Positions 17,799 to 26,018 of a stretch of 64,000 bases of DNA are shown one piece after another (within the stretch, counting starts at the first letter, position 1; each line of letters begins with the position of its first letter). Position numbers and translations under genes: made by a program. The stretch spans positions 307,434 to 371,433 of the forward strand of contig JANQNT010000022.1 in the NCBI GenBank assembly GCA_028279445.1. The letters are read 5' to 3'. The notes below the pieces were generated by a model. That model saw only the letters and a program-made list of their open reading frames with translations. It was not told the origin of the DNA and made no database searches. Origin of the DNA: Tepidamorphaceae bacterium (lineage in GTDB: Bacteria > Pseudomonadota > Alphaproteobacteria > Rhizobiales > Tepidamorphaceae).

Positions 17799-17827
17799 AA
17801 AAAAGGCCCGGGCGCGAGGCCCGGGCC
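17799..17827 (-). terminator. Rho-independent terminator of glnK-amtB
   Basis: A 9-bp GC stem (GGCCCGGGC / GCCCGGGCC, loop of 5) at 17805-17827, followed on the minus strand by six T residues (17799-17804). It lies 53 bp beyond the amtB stop codon. Confidence 0.9.
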
Positions 17828-17880
17828 GACGTTTGTTCGAGCGGCGGGCGAACCCGCCAGCCTGTCGTATCCGTGCGTGG

Positions 17881-19257
17881 TCACACGCGTTGGCTGCCGG
17901 CTCCGAATTCCGGATAGGCCTCCACACCGACCTCCGACATGTCGAGGCCGAGGGCTTCCTCTTCCTCCGACACGCGCACACCGATGGTCAGCTTCAGCGC
18001 AAACCACAGCACCGCGGTGACGACGACGGTGAAGATGCCGTAGGCCGCAACCCCGATGAACTGGGTCACGAAGCTGGCGTCCGAGTTGGAAACCGGCACC
18101 ACGAGCGTGCCCCAGATGCCGGCGAACAGGTGCACCGGAATGGCGCCCACCACATCGTCGATCTTGAACCTGTCGAGCAGCGGCACGGTGAACACCACGA
18201 TGGCACCGCCAACCGCACCGATGAGGATGGCCATGAAGGCGCTCGGCGCCAGCGGCTCGGCGGTGATCGACACCAGGCCGGCCAGCGCACCGTTCAGCGC
18301 CATGGTCACGTCGACCTTCTTGTAGATCACCTGCGTCAGGATCAGCACCGCGACAACACCGCCGGCAGCGGCCAGGTTGGTGTTGGCGAAGATGCGCGAC
18401 ACGTCGGTGACGTCACCCAGCGTGCCCATGGCAAGCTGCGAGCCGCCATTGAAGCCGAACCAGCCGAGCCACAGGATGAACATGCCGAGCGTGGCCAGCG
18501 GGATCGACGAGCCGGGCATGACATGCACCGAACCGTCGGCGCCGTACTTGCCGGCCCGCGAACCGATGATGATGGCGCCGGTCAGCGCCGCCCACCCGCC
18601 CACCGAGTGCACGATGGTCGAGCCGGCGAAGTCGGAGAAGCCCATCTCGCTGAGCCAGCCGCCGCCCCACTGCCAGGAACCGGAGATCGGGTAGAAGACA
18701 CCGGTCAGCACAGCGGTGAAGATCAGGAACGGCCACAGCTTGACGCGCTCGGCGACCGCGCCGGAGACGATCGAGGCGGTGGCGGCGCAGAACACCATCT
18801 GGAAGAACCAGTCGGAGGCGGCCGAATAGCCGGTCTCCAGATCGGAGCCGCCGACATCCTCGAAACCCTTCGGGCTCGGCGTGCCGAACCAGCCGCCGTT
18901 GTCGCCGACGCCGGCATACATCAGGTTGTAGCCGATGACCCAGAACATGATGCCGGCGATGGAATAGAGGCCGACATTCTTCAGGCACTGCATGGAGACG
19001 TTCTTGGTGCGCACCAGTCCCGACTCCAGCATGCAGAAGCCCGCGGCCATCCACATCACCAGGAAGCCGCCCATCAGGAACAGCAGCGTGTTGAAGATGT
19101 ACGCGGTCTCGCCGGTTGCCGCCTCGATGGCCGCCTTGATGGTCTCTTCGGTGACGGCGGCATCCTGCGCGGCGGCGGGAAGCGCGGTAAGCGCCACCAG
19201 CGCCGCAGCACCGGCGAGCCCCACGCCCAACCTTGCGGGAAGGTTTGAAGTAATCAT
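17881..19257 (-). CDS. amtB: Ammonium transporter AmtB
   Basis: Trimeric inner-membrane ammonium channel. A signal sequence (residues 1-30, ending ALPAAAQ) is followed by eleven predicted membrane helices. The Amt signature is clear: FLVMWMAAGFCMLESGLVRT, and the two pore histidines lie in TIVHSVGGWAAL and IPVHLFAGIWGT. The length of 458 aa is typical for proteobacterial AmtB with a signal peptide. It is cotranscribed downstream of glnK (37 bp apart), the usual arrangement in which GlnK blocks the channel when nitrogen is plentiful. Confidence 0.97.
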   Translation of the reverse strand: MITSNLPARLGVGLAGAAALVALTALPAAAQDAAVTEETIKAAIEAATGETAYIFNTLLFLMGGFLVMWMAAGFCMLESGLVRTKNVSMQCLKNVGLYSIAGIMFWVIGYNLMYAGVGDNGGWFGTPSPKGFEDVGGSDLETGYSAASDWFFQMVFCAATASIVSGAVAERVKLWPFLIFTAVLTGVFYPISGSWQWGGGWLSEMGFSDFAGSTIVHSVGGWAALTGAIIIGSRAGKYGADGSVHVMPGSSIPLATLGMFILWLGWFGFNGGSQLAMGTLGDVTDVSRIFANTNLAAAGGVVAVLILTQVIYKKVDVTMALNGALAGLVSITAEPLAPSAFMAILIGAVGGAIVVFTVPLLDRFKIDDVVGAIPVHLFAGIWGTLVVPVSNSDASFVTQFIGVAAYGIFTVVVTAVLWFALKLTIGVRVSEEEEALGLDMSEVGVEAYPEFGAGSQRV

Positions 19258-19294
19258 GTGTCTTAATCCCTGTCTGAGTGCGTGACGCAGGCGC

Positions 19295-19654
<360 letters not shown>

Positions 19655-19773
19655 TCACAGCAGCGGACGGCCATCGACCGTTTCCGCCACGGGTTCCTGA
19701 TTCCGACGTCGGCTGATGCGCGCACCGATTGGCGCGTGGCCGACCACGGCCCTGGAAACCTGTTGTTAACGGA

Positions 19774-19789
19774 ATCAAGACGCGTGCCA
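19774..19789 (-). promoter_or_regulatory. Probable sigma-54 (-24/-12) promoter of glnK-amtB
   Basis: Read on the minus strand, TGGCACG, four bases, then TTGAT matches the sigma-54 consensus TGGCAC-N5-TTGCA except for the base after TTG. The spacing is exact and the direction is towards glnK, leaving an untranslated leader of roughly 130 bases. The control by NtrC and nitrogen status is inferred from the operon type. Confidence 0.72.
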
Positions 19790-19852
19790 GACTCGCACCG
19801 GGAGTCCATGCATTTGATTTTATTGAAAAATCATAGTCTTCGGCGGCGGCGA

Positions 19853-19894
19853 TTGTGCATCGCACAACGAATCTGCACAAATTTTCTGCACAAA
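19853..19894 (-). promoter_or_regulatory. Reiterated GCACAA motifs upstream of the glnK promoter
   Basis: GCACAA occurs at 19862, 19875 and 19889 (13-14 bp steps) and its complement TTGTGC at 19853, forming the palindrome TTGTGC-ATC-GCACAA at 19853-19867. The cluster is 64-120 bp upstream of the -24/-12 promoter, where an enhancer-binding activator would act. The half-sites resemble, but are ordered unlike, the textbook NtrC box, so the binding protein is uncertain. The rest of the 304-bp gap shows nothing else. Confidence 0.5.
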
Positions 19895-19937
19895 TCGCAG
19901 GCGTTTCCTTATTTGCCTAATAAATAGTCATGAAACC

Positions 19938-20798
19938 TCATTCGCCGCGCAGGCGGACAAGCCCTTCCTGCGCGACCGAGGCCACCAGCGTGCCGTCGCG
20001 GTCGTAGATGCTGCCGCGCGCAAAGCCGCGCGAACCGCACGCGTTGGGGCTGTCCTGGCTGTACAGAAGCCAGTCATCGGCCTTGAAAGGCCGGTGAAAC
20101 CACAGTGCATGATCCAGGCTCGCGACCTGCATATCGCGGTCGAACACGGAGCGTCCGTGGGCGATCAGCGCGCAATCGAGCAGCGTCATGTCGGACGCGT
20201 AGGCCAGCACGCACTTGTGCAGCGGTGCTGAGTCCGGCAGCGCGCCGGTGGTGCGGATCCAAACGTGCTGAACCGGCTTCATCGGCTTGCGGCTGACATA
20301 GCGCTCCAGATTGACCGGCCGGATCTCGATCGGCCGCTCGCGCTCCCAGTAGCGGCGCACCGGCTCGGGCATGACGTCGAGGAAGCGCTCCTTGAGTTCG
20401 GCTTCGGAGGGAAGCTGCTCGGGCGCCGGCACATGCGGCATGTCTACCTGATGATCGAGCCCCTCCTCGGCACGCTGGAACGAGGCGGACATGGAGAAGA
20501 TCGCCTTGCCGTGCTGGATGGCCACGACCCGCCGCGTGGTGAAGCTCTTGCCGTCGCGGATGCGGTCGACCTCGTAGATGATCGGCACGCTTGGGTCGCC
20601 GGGCAGCATGAAATAGCCCTGCAGCGAATGCACCTGACGTTCTTCGACGGTGCGCGAGGCCGCCACCAGCGCCTGGCCGATCACCTGACCGCCGAACACG
20701 CGCTGCCAGCCCACCTGAGGCGAGCGGCCGCGAAACAGGTTCACTTCCAGCGCTTCGAGATCGAGGGTTTCCAGCAGGGTTTCGACGGCCGTCGGCAT
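19938..20798 (-). CDS. tesB: Acyl-CoA thioesterase II
   Basis: Double hot-dog thioesterase that hydrolyses medium- and long-chain acyl-CoA. The N-terminal hot-dog has VFGGQVIGQALVAA and HSLQGYFMLPGDP. The C-terminal half has LLDCALIAHGRSV (catalytic Asp), ASLDHALWFHRPF and VASVAQEGLVRLR (catalytic Gln), as in E. coli TesB. The start at 20798 (MPTAVETLLETLDLE) gives 286 aa, the usual length; the in-frame ATG at 20855 would add 19 residues. Confidence 0.95.
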   Translation of the reverse strand: MPTAVETLLETLDLEALEVNLFRGRSPQVGWQRVFGGQVIGQALVAASRTVEERQVHSLQGYFMLPGDPSVPIIYEVDRIRDGKSFTTRRVVAIQHGKAIFSMSASFQRAEEGLDHQVDMPHVPAPEQLPSEAELKERFLDVMPEPVRRYWERERPIEIRPVNLERYVSRKPMKPVQHVWIRTTGALPDSAPLHKCVLAYASDMTLLDCALIAHGRSVFDRDMQVASLDHALWFHRPFKADDWLLYSQDSPNACGSRGFARGSIYDRDGTLVASVAQEGLVRLRGE

Positions 20799-20864
20799 GA
20801 TCGGTGTCCGGATCGATGGGCGAGAAAGATGCCGCACCAACCAATCAGCTTTCACCGCCGCTGC

Positions 20865-20900
20865 CTAGGGTCCGGACTCAATCAGGTTATCCATTCTGCG
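20865..20900. repeat. Decayed end of element B between tesB and the UbiH-family gene
   Basis: CTAGGGTCCGGACTCAATCA and the following bases to CCATTCTGCG resemble the end of element B (TTAGGGTCAGGACTCATT, then ATCATCCATTCGGCGG), with several substitutions. No second end is seen nearby. It lies in the divergent promoter region of tesB and the UbiH-like gene. Confidence 0.5.
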
Positions 20901-20993
20901 CATGCGCGGCTGCGCCGCAGCCATCGCATTTGCGTTCGGGCTCGTAAGCGGCATCATGCCGGTGAACGCGGCAAGTAACTGGAGCGCTGCGCT

Positions 20994-22217
20994 ATGCAGA
21001 CCCATGACGTGATCATCGTCGGCGGCGGACCGGCCGGACTGGCACTATCGCTGGCGCTGCGCCTCGCCGATGGCGTCGATCTCGACATCGCCGTCGTCGA
21101 CAAGGCGGTGCCGGACGGCCCGTCCGGCGACCCGCGCGGTATCGCCATCGTCGAGGGACCGCGCCGGCTGCTCGACGCGATCGGCGTGTGGCAACACGTG
21201 CGCGAGGCCAGCGGTGTCGTCGAGCGCATGGTGATCTCCGATACCCCGATGGGCGACGCGCTGCGCCAGCCGTTGCTGACATTCGGCGAGCAATCGGCAC
21301 CGGACGGCGCGCCGGTGGCGCACATCGTCCCCGGCGGCGCGCTGCACGACGCCCTGCGCAAGGCGGCCGCCGAGGCCGGTATCGCGGCCGTGTCCGGCGT
21401 TTCGGCGCAAGCTCTCGATACCGACGGTGCCTACGCAACGCTGACCCTGTCGAACGGCGAGACACGCCGCGCCCAGCTTGTCGTCGGTGCCGATGGTCTG
21501 CGCTCGCGCATGCGCAAGCTCGCCGGCATCCGGCACGTCGGCTGGCCCTACGGGCAAACCGGCATCGTCGCCACGCTCAGGCATGACTATCCCCACGACG
21601 GACGGGCGTTTCAGCACTTCCTGCCGGGTGGCCCGCTGGCCCTGCTACCGCTTCCAGGCAACCGCTCCTCGCTGGTGTGGACCCAGTCCGAAGCCGCCGC
21701 ACAGAGCACCCTTGCGCTGGACGAGACAAGCTTCACCGACGAACTGGCGCTGGCCGCAGGGCCGGAGCTCGGCGACTTCGCGCTGGAAGGCAGACCACAG
21801 GGCTTTCCGTTGGAATTGCTGGTGGCGCGCGGTTTCGTCACCCAGCGCCTGGCGCTGCTGGGCGACGCCGCACACCGGGTCCATCCGCTCGCCGGACAGG
21901 GCCTCAACATGGGGTTGAAGGACGTGGCCGCCCTGGCGGAAGTGGTGGTCGGCGCACGCCGGCTCGGCATCGATCCCGGCGCCCAGACCGAATTGCAGCG
22001 CTACGAACGCTGGCGGCGCTTCGACGTGGTGCAGATGGCGGTCGCCACCGATGCCCTCAACCGCCTGTTCGCGCCGGACCTTGGCCCCTTGCGCGCTCTG
22101 CGCGATATCGGGCTTGGCATTGTCAACCGCACCGGTGCATTGAAGTCCATGATCATGCGCGAGGCCGCCGGCATCACCGGCGCACCGCCGAAGCTGCTCA
22201 TCGGGGAGCCGTTGTAG
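20994..22217 (+). CDS. UbiH/UbiF/COQ6-family FAD-dependent hydroxylase (ubiquinone biosynthesis)
   Basis: Flavoprotein monooxygenase of 407 aa. The Rossmann FAD motif VGGGPAGLALSLAL is at residues 9-22, the DG motif GADGLRSRMRK near 163 and the second FAD motif GDAAHRVHPLAGQGLNMGLK near 290. This is the UbiH/UbiF/UbiL/UbiM group, which hydroxylates the benzoquinone ring during ubiquinone synthesis; which carbon is modified cannot be told from sequence alone. It is divergent from tesB and converges with the next gene, the two reading frames overlapping by 20 bp. Confidence 0.92.
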   Translation: MQTHDVIIVGGGPAGLALSLALRLADGVDLDIAVVDKAVPDGPSGDPRGIAIVEGPRRLLDAIGVWQHVREASGVVERMVISDTPMGDALRQPLLTFGEQSAPDGAPVAHIVPGGALHDALRKAAAEAGIAAVSGVSAQALDTDGAYATLTLSNGETRRAQLVVGADGLRSRMRKLAGIRHVGWPYGQTGIVATLRHDYPHDGRAFQHFLPGGPLALLPLPGNRSSLVWTQSEAAAQSTLALDETSFTDELALAAGPELGDFALEGRPQGFPLELLVARGFVTQRLALLGDAAHRVHPLAGQGLNMGLKDVAALAEVVVGARRLGIDPGAQTELQRYERWRRFDVVQMAVATDALNRLFAPDLGPLRALRDIGLGIVNRTGALKSMIMREAAGITGAPPKLLIGEPL

Positions 22218-22965
22218 CCCCGCTGACCGGACCACGCCGCACGGCCGACGCGCCTGTCGACCCGATCCGCCGCAGCCGCAAGGCGACGCCGGCTCCCAAG
22301 GCACCCGACAGCAGCAGCAAGACCCAAAGCCACGACAACGGGGTGCTGAAATCTCCCCTGATTTCAAACGCTTTACCGTCGCCGACACGCACCTCGTAGG
22401 GCAGCGCCGCGGCACCTGAGCGGAAATCGCGCACCAACACCCGCAGCTCATCGTGACCTGTCCGCGGCAATCGCAGGCGCACCATGCCGTCGATATCGCC
22501 GACATCGGCGATAAAACCCGCGTAGCCGTGAAGCTGCTGTAGCGTCAGCCTGGTCGCCGGATCGTTGAAGGTGCACACGGCGATTGCCAGAAACGCCTCG
22601 AACGGTGTCCCGAAAGGTTGCTTCTCGTCGAGCGGATGCAGCATCAGCGACAACCCCTCGAACACCATCGGTGTGCCGTCGAGCGTCGCAGACGTCGTGG
22701 CGATCATCTCGTCGGCCATCTCGAAGGTGCCGTTGGCCCGCAGCGGCGCGAAATCCACCGTACCGTCCGGCTCCACCAGGCGTTCGGCGGGCAGCCCGAA
22801 CACGGACACGAAGTTCTCCGCCGGTGTCGATACGAAGAGCTCGATGGTGCCGTCATGGCGGTTCACGATGACATCGAGATCAGCCGCGGCGGCCGCACTC
22901 GAAAAGGCACCCACCACAACCATCAGCCGGACCGCAACGCGCAAGGCGACCGAAACAACGGACAT
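22198..22965 (-). CDS. Unknown membrane-anchored periplasmic protein
   Basis: I do not recognise this family. From an ATG at 22965 the 255-aa product has a signal peptide (MSVVSVALRVAVRLMVVVGA, ending SAAAAA), a largely beta-type periplasmic domain of about 190 residues (ELFVSTPAENFVSVFGLP, LQQLHGYAGFIADVGDIDG) and one C-terminal membrane helix (PLSWLWVLLLLSGALGAGVA) followed by Arg residues, so it should be a tail-anchored periplasmic protein. In-frame GTG starts upstream, as far as 23091, are possible but would run into the leader of the divergent DUF3500 gene. The head-to-head arrangement with an exported DUF3500 protein suggests a functional link (inference). Confidence 0.72.
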   Translation of the reverse strand: MSVVSVALRVAVRLMVVVGAFSSAAAAADLDVIVNRHDGTIELFVSTPAENFVSVFGLPAERLVEPDGTVDFAPLRANGTFEMADEMIATTSATLDGTPMVFEGLSLMLHPLDEKQPFGTPFEAFLAIAVCTFNDPATRLTLQQLHGYAGFIADVGDIDGMVRLRLPRTGHDELRVLVRDFRSGAAALPYEVRVGDGKAFEIRGDFSTPLSWLWVLLLLSGALGAGVALRLRRIGSTGASAVRRGPVSGATTAPR

Positions 22966-23103
22966 GGCCACACAAATACCCAAAATCGCGCGCCTCCAAA
23001 ATGTGTTTCTGCGCCTTACGCGACCCGCTCGCGAGAGTTTGAATTGGCGCGAGGCATTTGCATCCCCAGATAGGGGCGAACGAACCACCACGGGGTCTGC
23101 GAC

Positions 23104-24126
23104 ATGGCGATGGATCGCCGCACCTTCCTGACCGCGAGCGCCGCGGCCGGCCTTTCCACCGCGCTTCCACGCGCGGCAACGGCTGACAGCTCCTCACCCG
23201 GCGCCGTGATGCGCCAGCGGGCGAACACGCTGATCGCCACCCTCGACGAGGCGCAGCGCGATGCGGCGCTGTTTGCCTTCGCCGGCGACAGACGCACTGC
23301 CTGGAACTTCATGCTCGGCTCGCGCCGCGCGCCGGGGCTCGCCCTGGAGCAGATGACCGCCGCGCAGAAGGACCTCGCCCTCGATCTTCTGGCCAGTGGC
23401 ACCTCGGAAACCGGGCTGCAAAAGGCCATCAACATCATGCTGCAACAGGACATCCTGCGCGACGAGTGGGGCAAGGGTTCGCCCGACCGCAACCGGGAGC
23501 GGTTCTCCCTGCAGATCTACGGCACGCCGGCCGGGACGGGCACCTGGTCATGGCGCTGGGAGGGGCATCATCTCTCCCTGACCTTCACACTGCACGACGA
23601 CGAGATCGTCTCCACCACCCCCAGTTCATTCTCGTCCGAGCCAAACACCGTGCCCTCCGGCCCGCATCGCGGTCTGGTGGTGCTGAAGGAGGAGGAGGTT
23701 CGGGGCCGCCGGTTGTTCGGCGACCTGGACGGTTCGCTCCGCCAGCGGGCGCTGGTCTGGCCGCGCTCGCCTGGCAACATCCGTTCCAACCGCGGCGCCG
23801 AGCGGCGCGTCGCCGAGGAAGCCGCCGGCGTACCGCTCGGCGCGCTGACCCGATCACAATTCGATATGGCCGTGCGCCTGGTGGAGATCTACACCACCGA
23901 GGTGCTGCCCGCTCCGCTGGCCGCAAAGCAGCAAACCCTTCTGGATGCCGAGAACATGGCTGCGATGCTGTTCGCCTGGGGCGGAGAGGACCTGGACGGA
24001 TCGATCTACTATCGGCTCACCGGCGAGCATCTGCTGATCGAGTTCGCAAGCCTGCACAACCAGCCCCTGCATCTCCACGCCGTGTTTCACGACACCCGGC
24101 GCAACTTCGGCGCGCATATCGTGTGA
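23104..24126 (+). CDS. DUF3500 protein with Tat signal
   Basis: A 340-aa exported protein. The twin-arginine motif is seen at residues 4-8 (DRRTFL), followed by a short hydrophobic stretch and cleavage after ALPRAATA. The body matches DUF3500: RTAWNFMLGSR, GLALEQMTAAQK, FSLQIYGTP, WRWEGHHLSLTFTLHDDE, PHRGLVVLKEEE and HLLIEFASLHNQPLHLHAVF near the end. Members have no known activity; conserved His residues hint at metal binding. It is divergent from the anchored unknown at 22198-22965. Confidence 0.88.
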   Translation: MAMDRRTFLTASAAAGLSTALPRAATADSSSPGAVMRQRANTLIATLDEAQRDAALFAFAGDRRTAWNFMLGSRRAPGLALEQMTAAQKDLALDLLASGTSETGLQKAINIMLQQDILRDEWGKGSPDRNRERFSLQIYGTPAGTGTWSWRWEGHHLSLTFTLHDDEIVSTTPSSFSSEPNTVPSGPHRGLVVLKEEEVRGRRLFGDLDGSLRQRALVWPRSPGNIRSNRGAERRVAEEAAGVPLGALTRSQFDMAVRLVEIYTTEVLPAPLAAKQQTLLDAENMAAMLFAWGGEDLDGSIYYRLTGEHLLIEFASLHNQPLHLHAVFHDTRRNFGAHIV

Positions 24127-24258
24127 CACCTCATGTGAGACCGTCGGCGGCCTGCGGCCATCGAAGACATTTACAGGCAGCCTTCAAACCGCTAACCCCA
24201 CCCCGAATTCGCCCCTGCGACCCTCGCACCGGGCCCTCAACCCGACAGATCAGTTCTT

Positions 24259-25020
24259 ATGTACCGCGAATCCGTGCTCGACACGCGTCACTACACCGAC
24301 ACGCTGTTTTCCTTCACCACCACCCGGCCGCCATCGTTTCGTTTCCGCTCCGGCGAATTCGTCATGATCGGCCTTGAGACAGACGGCAAGCCGCTGCTGC
24401 GCGCCTACTCCATCGCCAGCCCCAACTGGGCCGACACGCTGGAGTTCTTCTCCATCAAGGTGCCGAACGGCCCGCTCACCTCCCGCCTGCAGAAGGTGAA
24501 GGAGGGCGACGAGATCATCATGAACAAGAAGCCGACCGGCACCCTTGTTCTCGACGCACTGCTGCCCGGCAAGACGCTCTATCTGATCTCGACCGGCACC
24601 GGCATCGCGCCGTTTGCCAGCATCATCCGCGATCCGGAGACCTACGAGCGCTACGAGCGCGTGATCCTAACCCATAGTTGCCGCTGGGTGGCCGAGCTGC
24701 AATACGGCTTCGACCTGATGAAGGTGATCGAGGAGGACGAGACGCTCAGGGAGATTGTCGGCGACCGGCTGACGCATTTCACCTCGGTGACGCGCGAGGA
24801 CTACATTCACACCGGCCGCATCACCAAGCTGATCGACGACGACACCCTGTTCAAGGAGGTCGGCGAGGCGCCGTGGAGCCCGGACAAGGACCGCGTCATG
24901 ATCTGCGGCTCGACGGCCATGATCAAGGACGTCAGCGAGGCCTGCGAGCGCCACGGTCTGGTCGAGGGATCCAACTCGCGCCCGGCCCACTTCGTGGTCG
25001 AGAAGGCGTTCGTGGGCTAA
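24259..25020 (+). CDS. fpr: Ferredoxin/flavodoxin-NADP reductase
   Basis: FAD enzyme of 253 aa transferring electrons between NADPH and ferredoxin or flavodoxin. The FAD-binding motif RAYSIASP is near residue 52, the following loop IKVPNGPLTSRLQ near 75, the NADP motif STGTGIAPFASIIRD near 115 and a conserved CGSTAMIKDV near 217. The C-terminus ends in VVEKAFVG, close to the usual bacterial subclass I VEKAFV(D/E). A 132-bp gap follows the DUF3500 gene; the gene converges with the Trm112-like gene. Confidence 0.95.
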   Translation: MYRESVLDTRHYTDTLFSFTTTRPPSFRFRSGEFVMIGLETDGKPLLRAYSIASPNWADTLEFFSIKVPNGPLTSRLQKVKEGDEIIMNKKPTGTLVLDALLPGKTLYLISTGTGIAPFASIIRDPETYERYERVILTHSCRWVAELQYGFDLMKVIEEDETLREIVGDRLTHFTSVTREDYIHTGRITKLIDDDTLFKEVGEAPWSPDKDRVMICGSTAMIKDVSEACERHGLVEGSNSRPAHFVVEKAFVG

Positions 25021-25052
25021 ATCACAGGCCTACGGTCGCACGGCGCCCCGTC

Positions 25053-25226
25053 TCAGTCCTCCAGCGCGCGGGCTTCCTCCGCCAGCATGATCGGGATGCC
25101 GTCGCGGATCGGGTAGGCGAGCTTGGCCGCCCGGCTGATCAGTTCCTGGCTGTCCGCATCGTATTCCAGAACCGTCTTGGTCACCGGACAGACCAGGATT
25201 TCCAGCAGCTTAGGGTCAGGACCCAT
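25053..25226 (-). CDS. Trm112-family small protein (YcaR-like)
   Basis: Small protein of the UPF0434/Trm112 family: [12 protein letters not shown] at the N-terminus, [22 protein letters not shown] and an acidic C-terminus. In eukaryotes and archaea Trm112 activates methyltransferases; the bacterial role is unclear. From ATG 25226 it is 58 aa, close to family length. An upstream ATG at 25262 would add 12 residues. The first codons (MGPDP) and the preceding 35 bases are the end sequence of repeat element B, so the native start was apparently replaced by insertion of that element. It is third in line after the CnoX-like and LON-domain genes. Confidence 0.87.
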   Translation of the reverse strand: MGPDPKLLEILVCPVTKTVLEYDADSQELISRAAKLAYPIRDGIPIMLAEEARALED

Positions 25227-25310
25227 TAATCTCATCCATTCGGCGGCGGCGCATTTCGTCACTCATTCGTCTACCTCGTCTGACCGGCTTGGGCTGTATC
25301 GACAGTCAGG
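25210..25310. repeat. Composite remnant: end of element B next to end of element A
   Basis: Bases 25210-25260 match the right end of element B in inverted orientation (TTAGGGTCAGGACCCATT, then CATCCATTCGGCGG and GCATTTCGTC). Bases 25291-25310 read GGGCTGTATCGACAGTCAGG, the end of element A. The normal interiors and opposite ends are missing. The remnant fills the gap between the LON-domain gene and the Trm112-like gene and overlaps the start of the latter. Confidence 0.7.
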
Positions 25311-25324
25311 TGCTCCGGCAGAGC

Positions 25325-25987
25325 TTACTGCAGCGTCTCGCCGGGGCCTTCGTCGAGCAGGGTGCGCTCGGTGATTGCGATCAGCATCTCGGAGCGCTCG
25401 CGCACGGTCGGCGCTTCCAGCAGCGCCTGTTTCTCGCGCGGGCCATAGGGGCTCATCATCGCCAGCATGTTGACCAGCAACTCCGAGGAGGTCTCGTCGA
25501 TACCCTCCCAGTCGGCATCGAGATTGTTGGCCTTGAGATAGGCTTCCAGCGTCTTGAGCAGGCGCGGCCGGTCAACCCCAGCATCGCCCTTCGGCGTGGC
25601 GAAATCGATGCCGTAGCCGGAACTGTCGACCCGGGCCATGCGATAGGGCGTGTCCAGCGTGGTCTCTTCCATGATGTCGAAGCGCGCCACGCCGGTCAGC
25701 GTGATGAGATAGCGCCCGTCGCCGCTTTCCTGCAGCGCGGTGATGCGCCCCGCGCAGCCGGTGCGCGACAGTACCGGTACATCGTCGTCATCGGTTCCCG
25801 CCGCCGGCTGCACCATGCCGATGACGCGCGTTCCGGCGATCGCATCGTCGATCATACGCATGTAGCGCGGCTCGAAGATGTTGAGCGGCATCTCGGCGCG
25901 CGGCAGCAGCAATGCCCCGCTGAGCGGGAACAGCGGGATTACCTGGGGCAGGTCCTGCGCGCTGAGGTAGGGTTCGTTGATGGCCAT
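25325..25987 (-). CDS. LON peptidase substrate-binding (N-terminal) domain protein
   Basis: A 220-aa stand-alone LON_substr_bdg (PUA-like) protein without ATPase or protease domains. The typical beginning is QVIPLFPLSGALLLPRAEMP, then LNIFEPRYMRMIDDAIAG and RTGCAGRITALQESGDGRYL. The C-terminal helices end in ITERTLLD. It is an adaptor-like protein with unknown partner. It lies 31 bp downstream of the CnoX-like gene on the same strand, the usual alphaproteobacterial order thioredoxin - LON domain - Trm112. Confidence 0.92.
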   Translation of the reverse strand: MAINEPYLSAQDLPQVIPLFPLSGALLLPRAEMPLNIFEPRYMRMIDDAIAGTRVIGMVQPAAGTDDDDVPVLSRTGCAGRITALQESGDGRYLITLTGVARFDIMEETTLDTPYRMARVDSSGYGIDFATPKGDAGVDRPRLLKTLEAYLKANNLDADWEGIDETSSELLVNMLAMMSPYGPREKQALLEAPTVRERSEMLIAITERTLLDEGPGETLQ

Positions 25988-26018
25988 GGAGGTCGCTTGT
26001 CCTTGCCCGGCTTGGCGT

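Noticed and set aside
17561..18007. Arg/Pro-rich small frames within repeat C copies
   Set aside because: The frames differ between copies and are not conserved, so the repeat is treated as non-coding.
19853..19894. Classical NtrC binding sites upstream of glnK
   Set aside because: The half-sites GCAC and GTGC are in the wrong order and spacing for the consensus box, so the sites are reported only as reiterated motifs.
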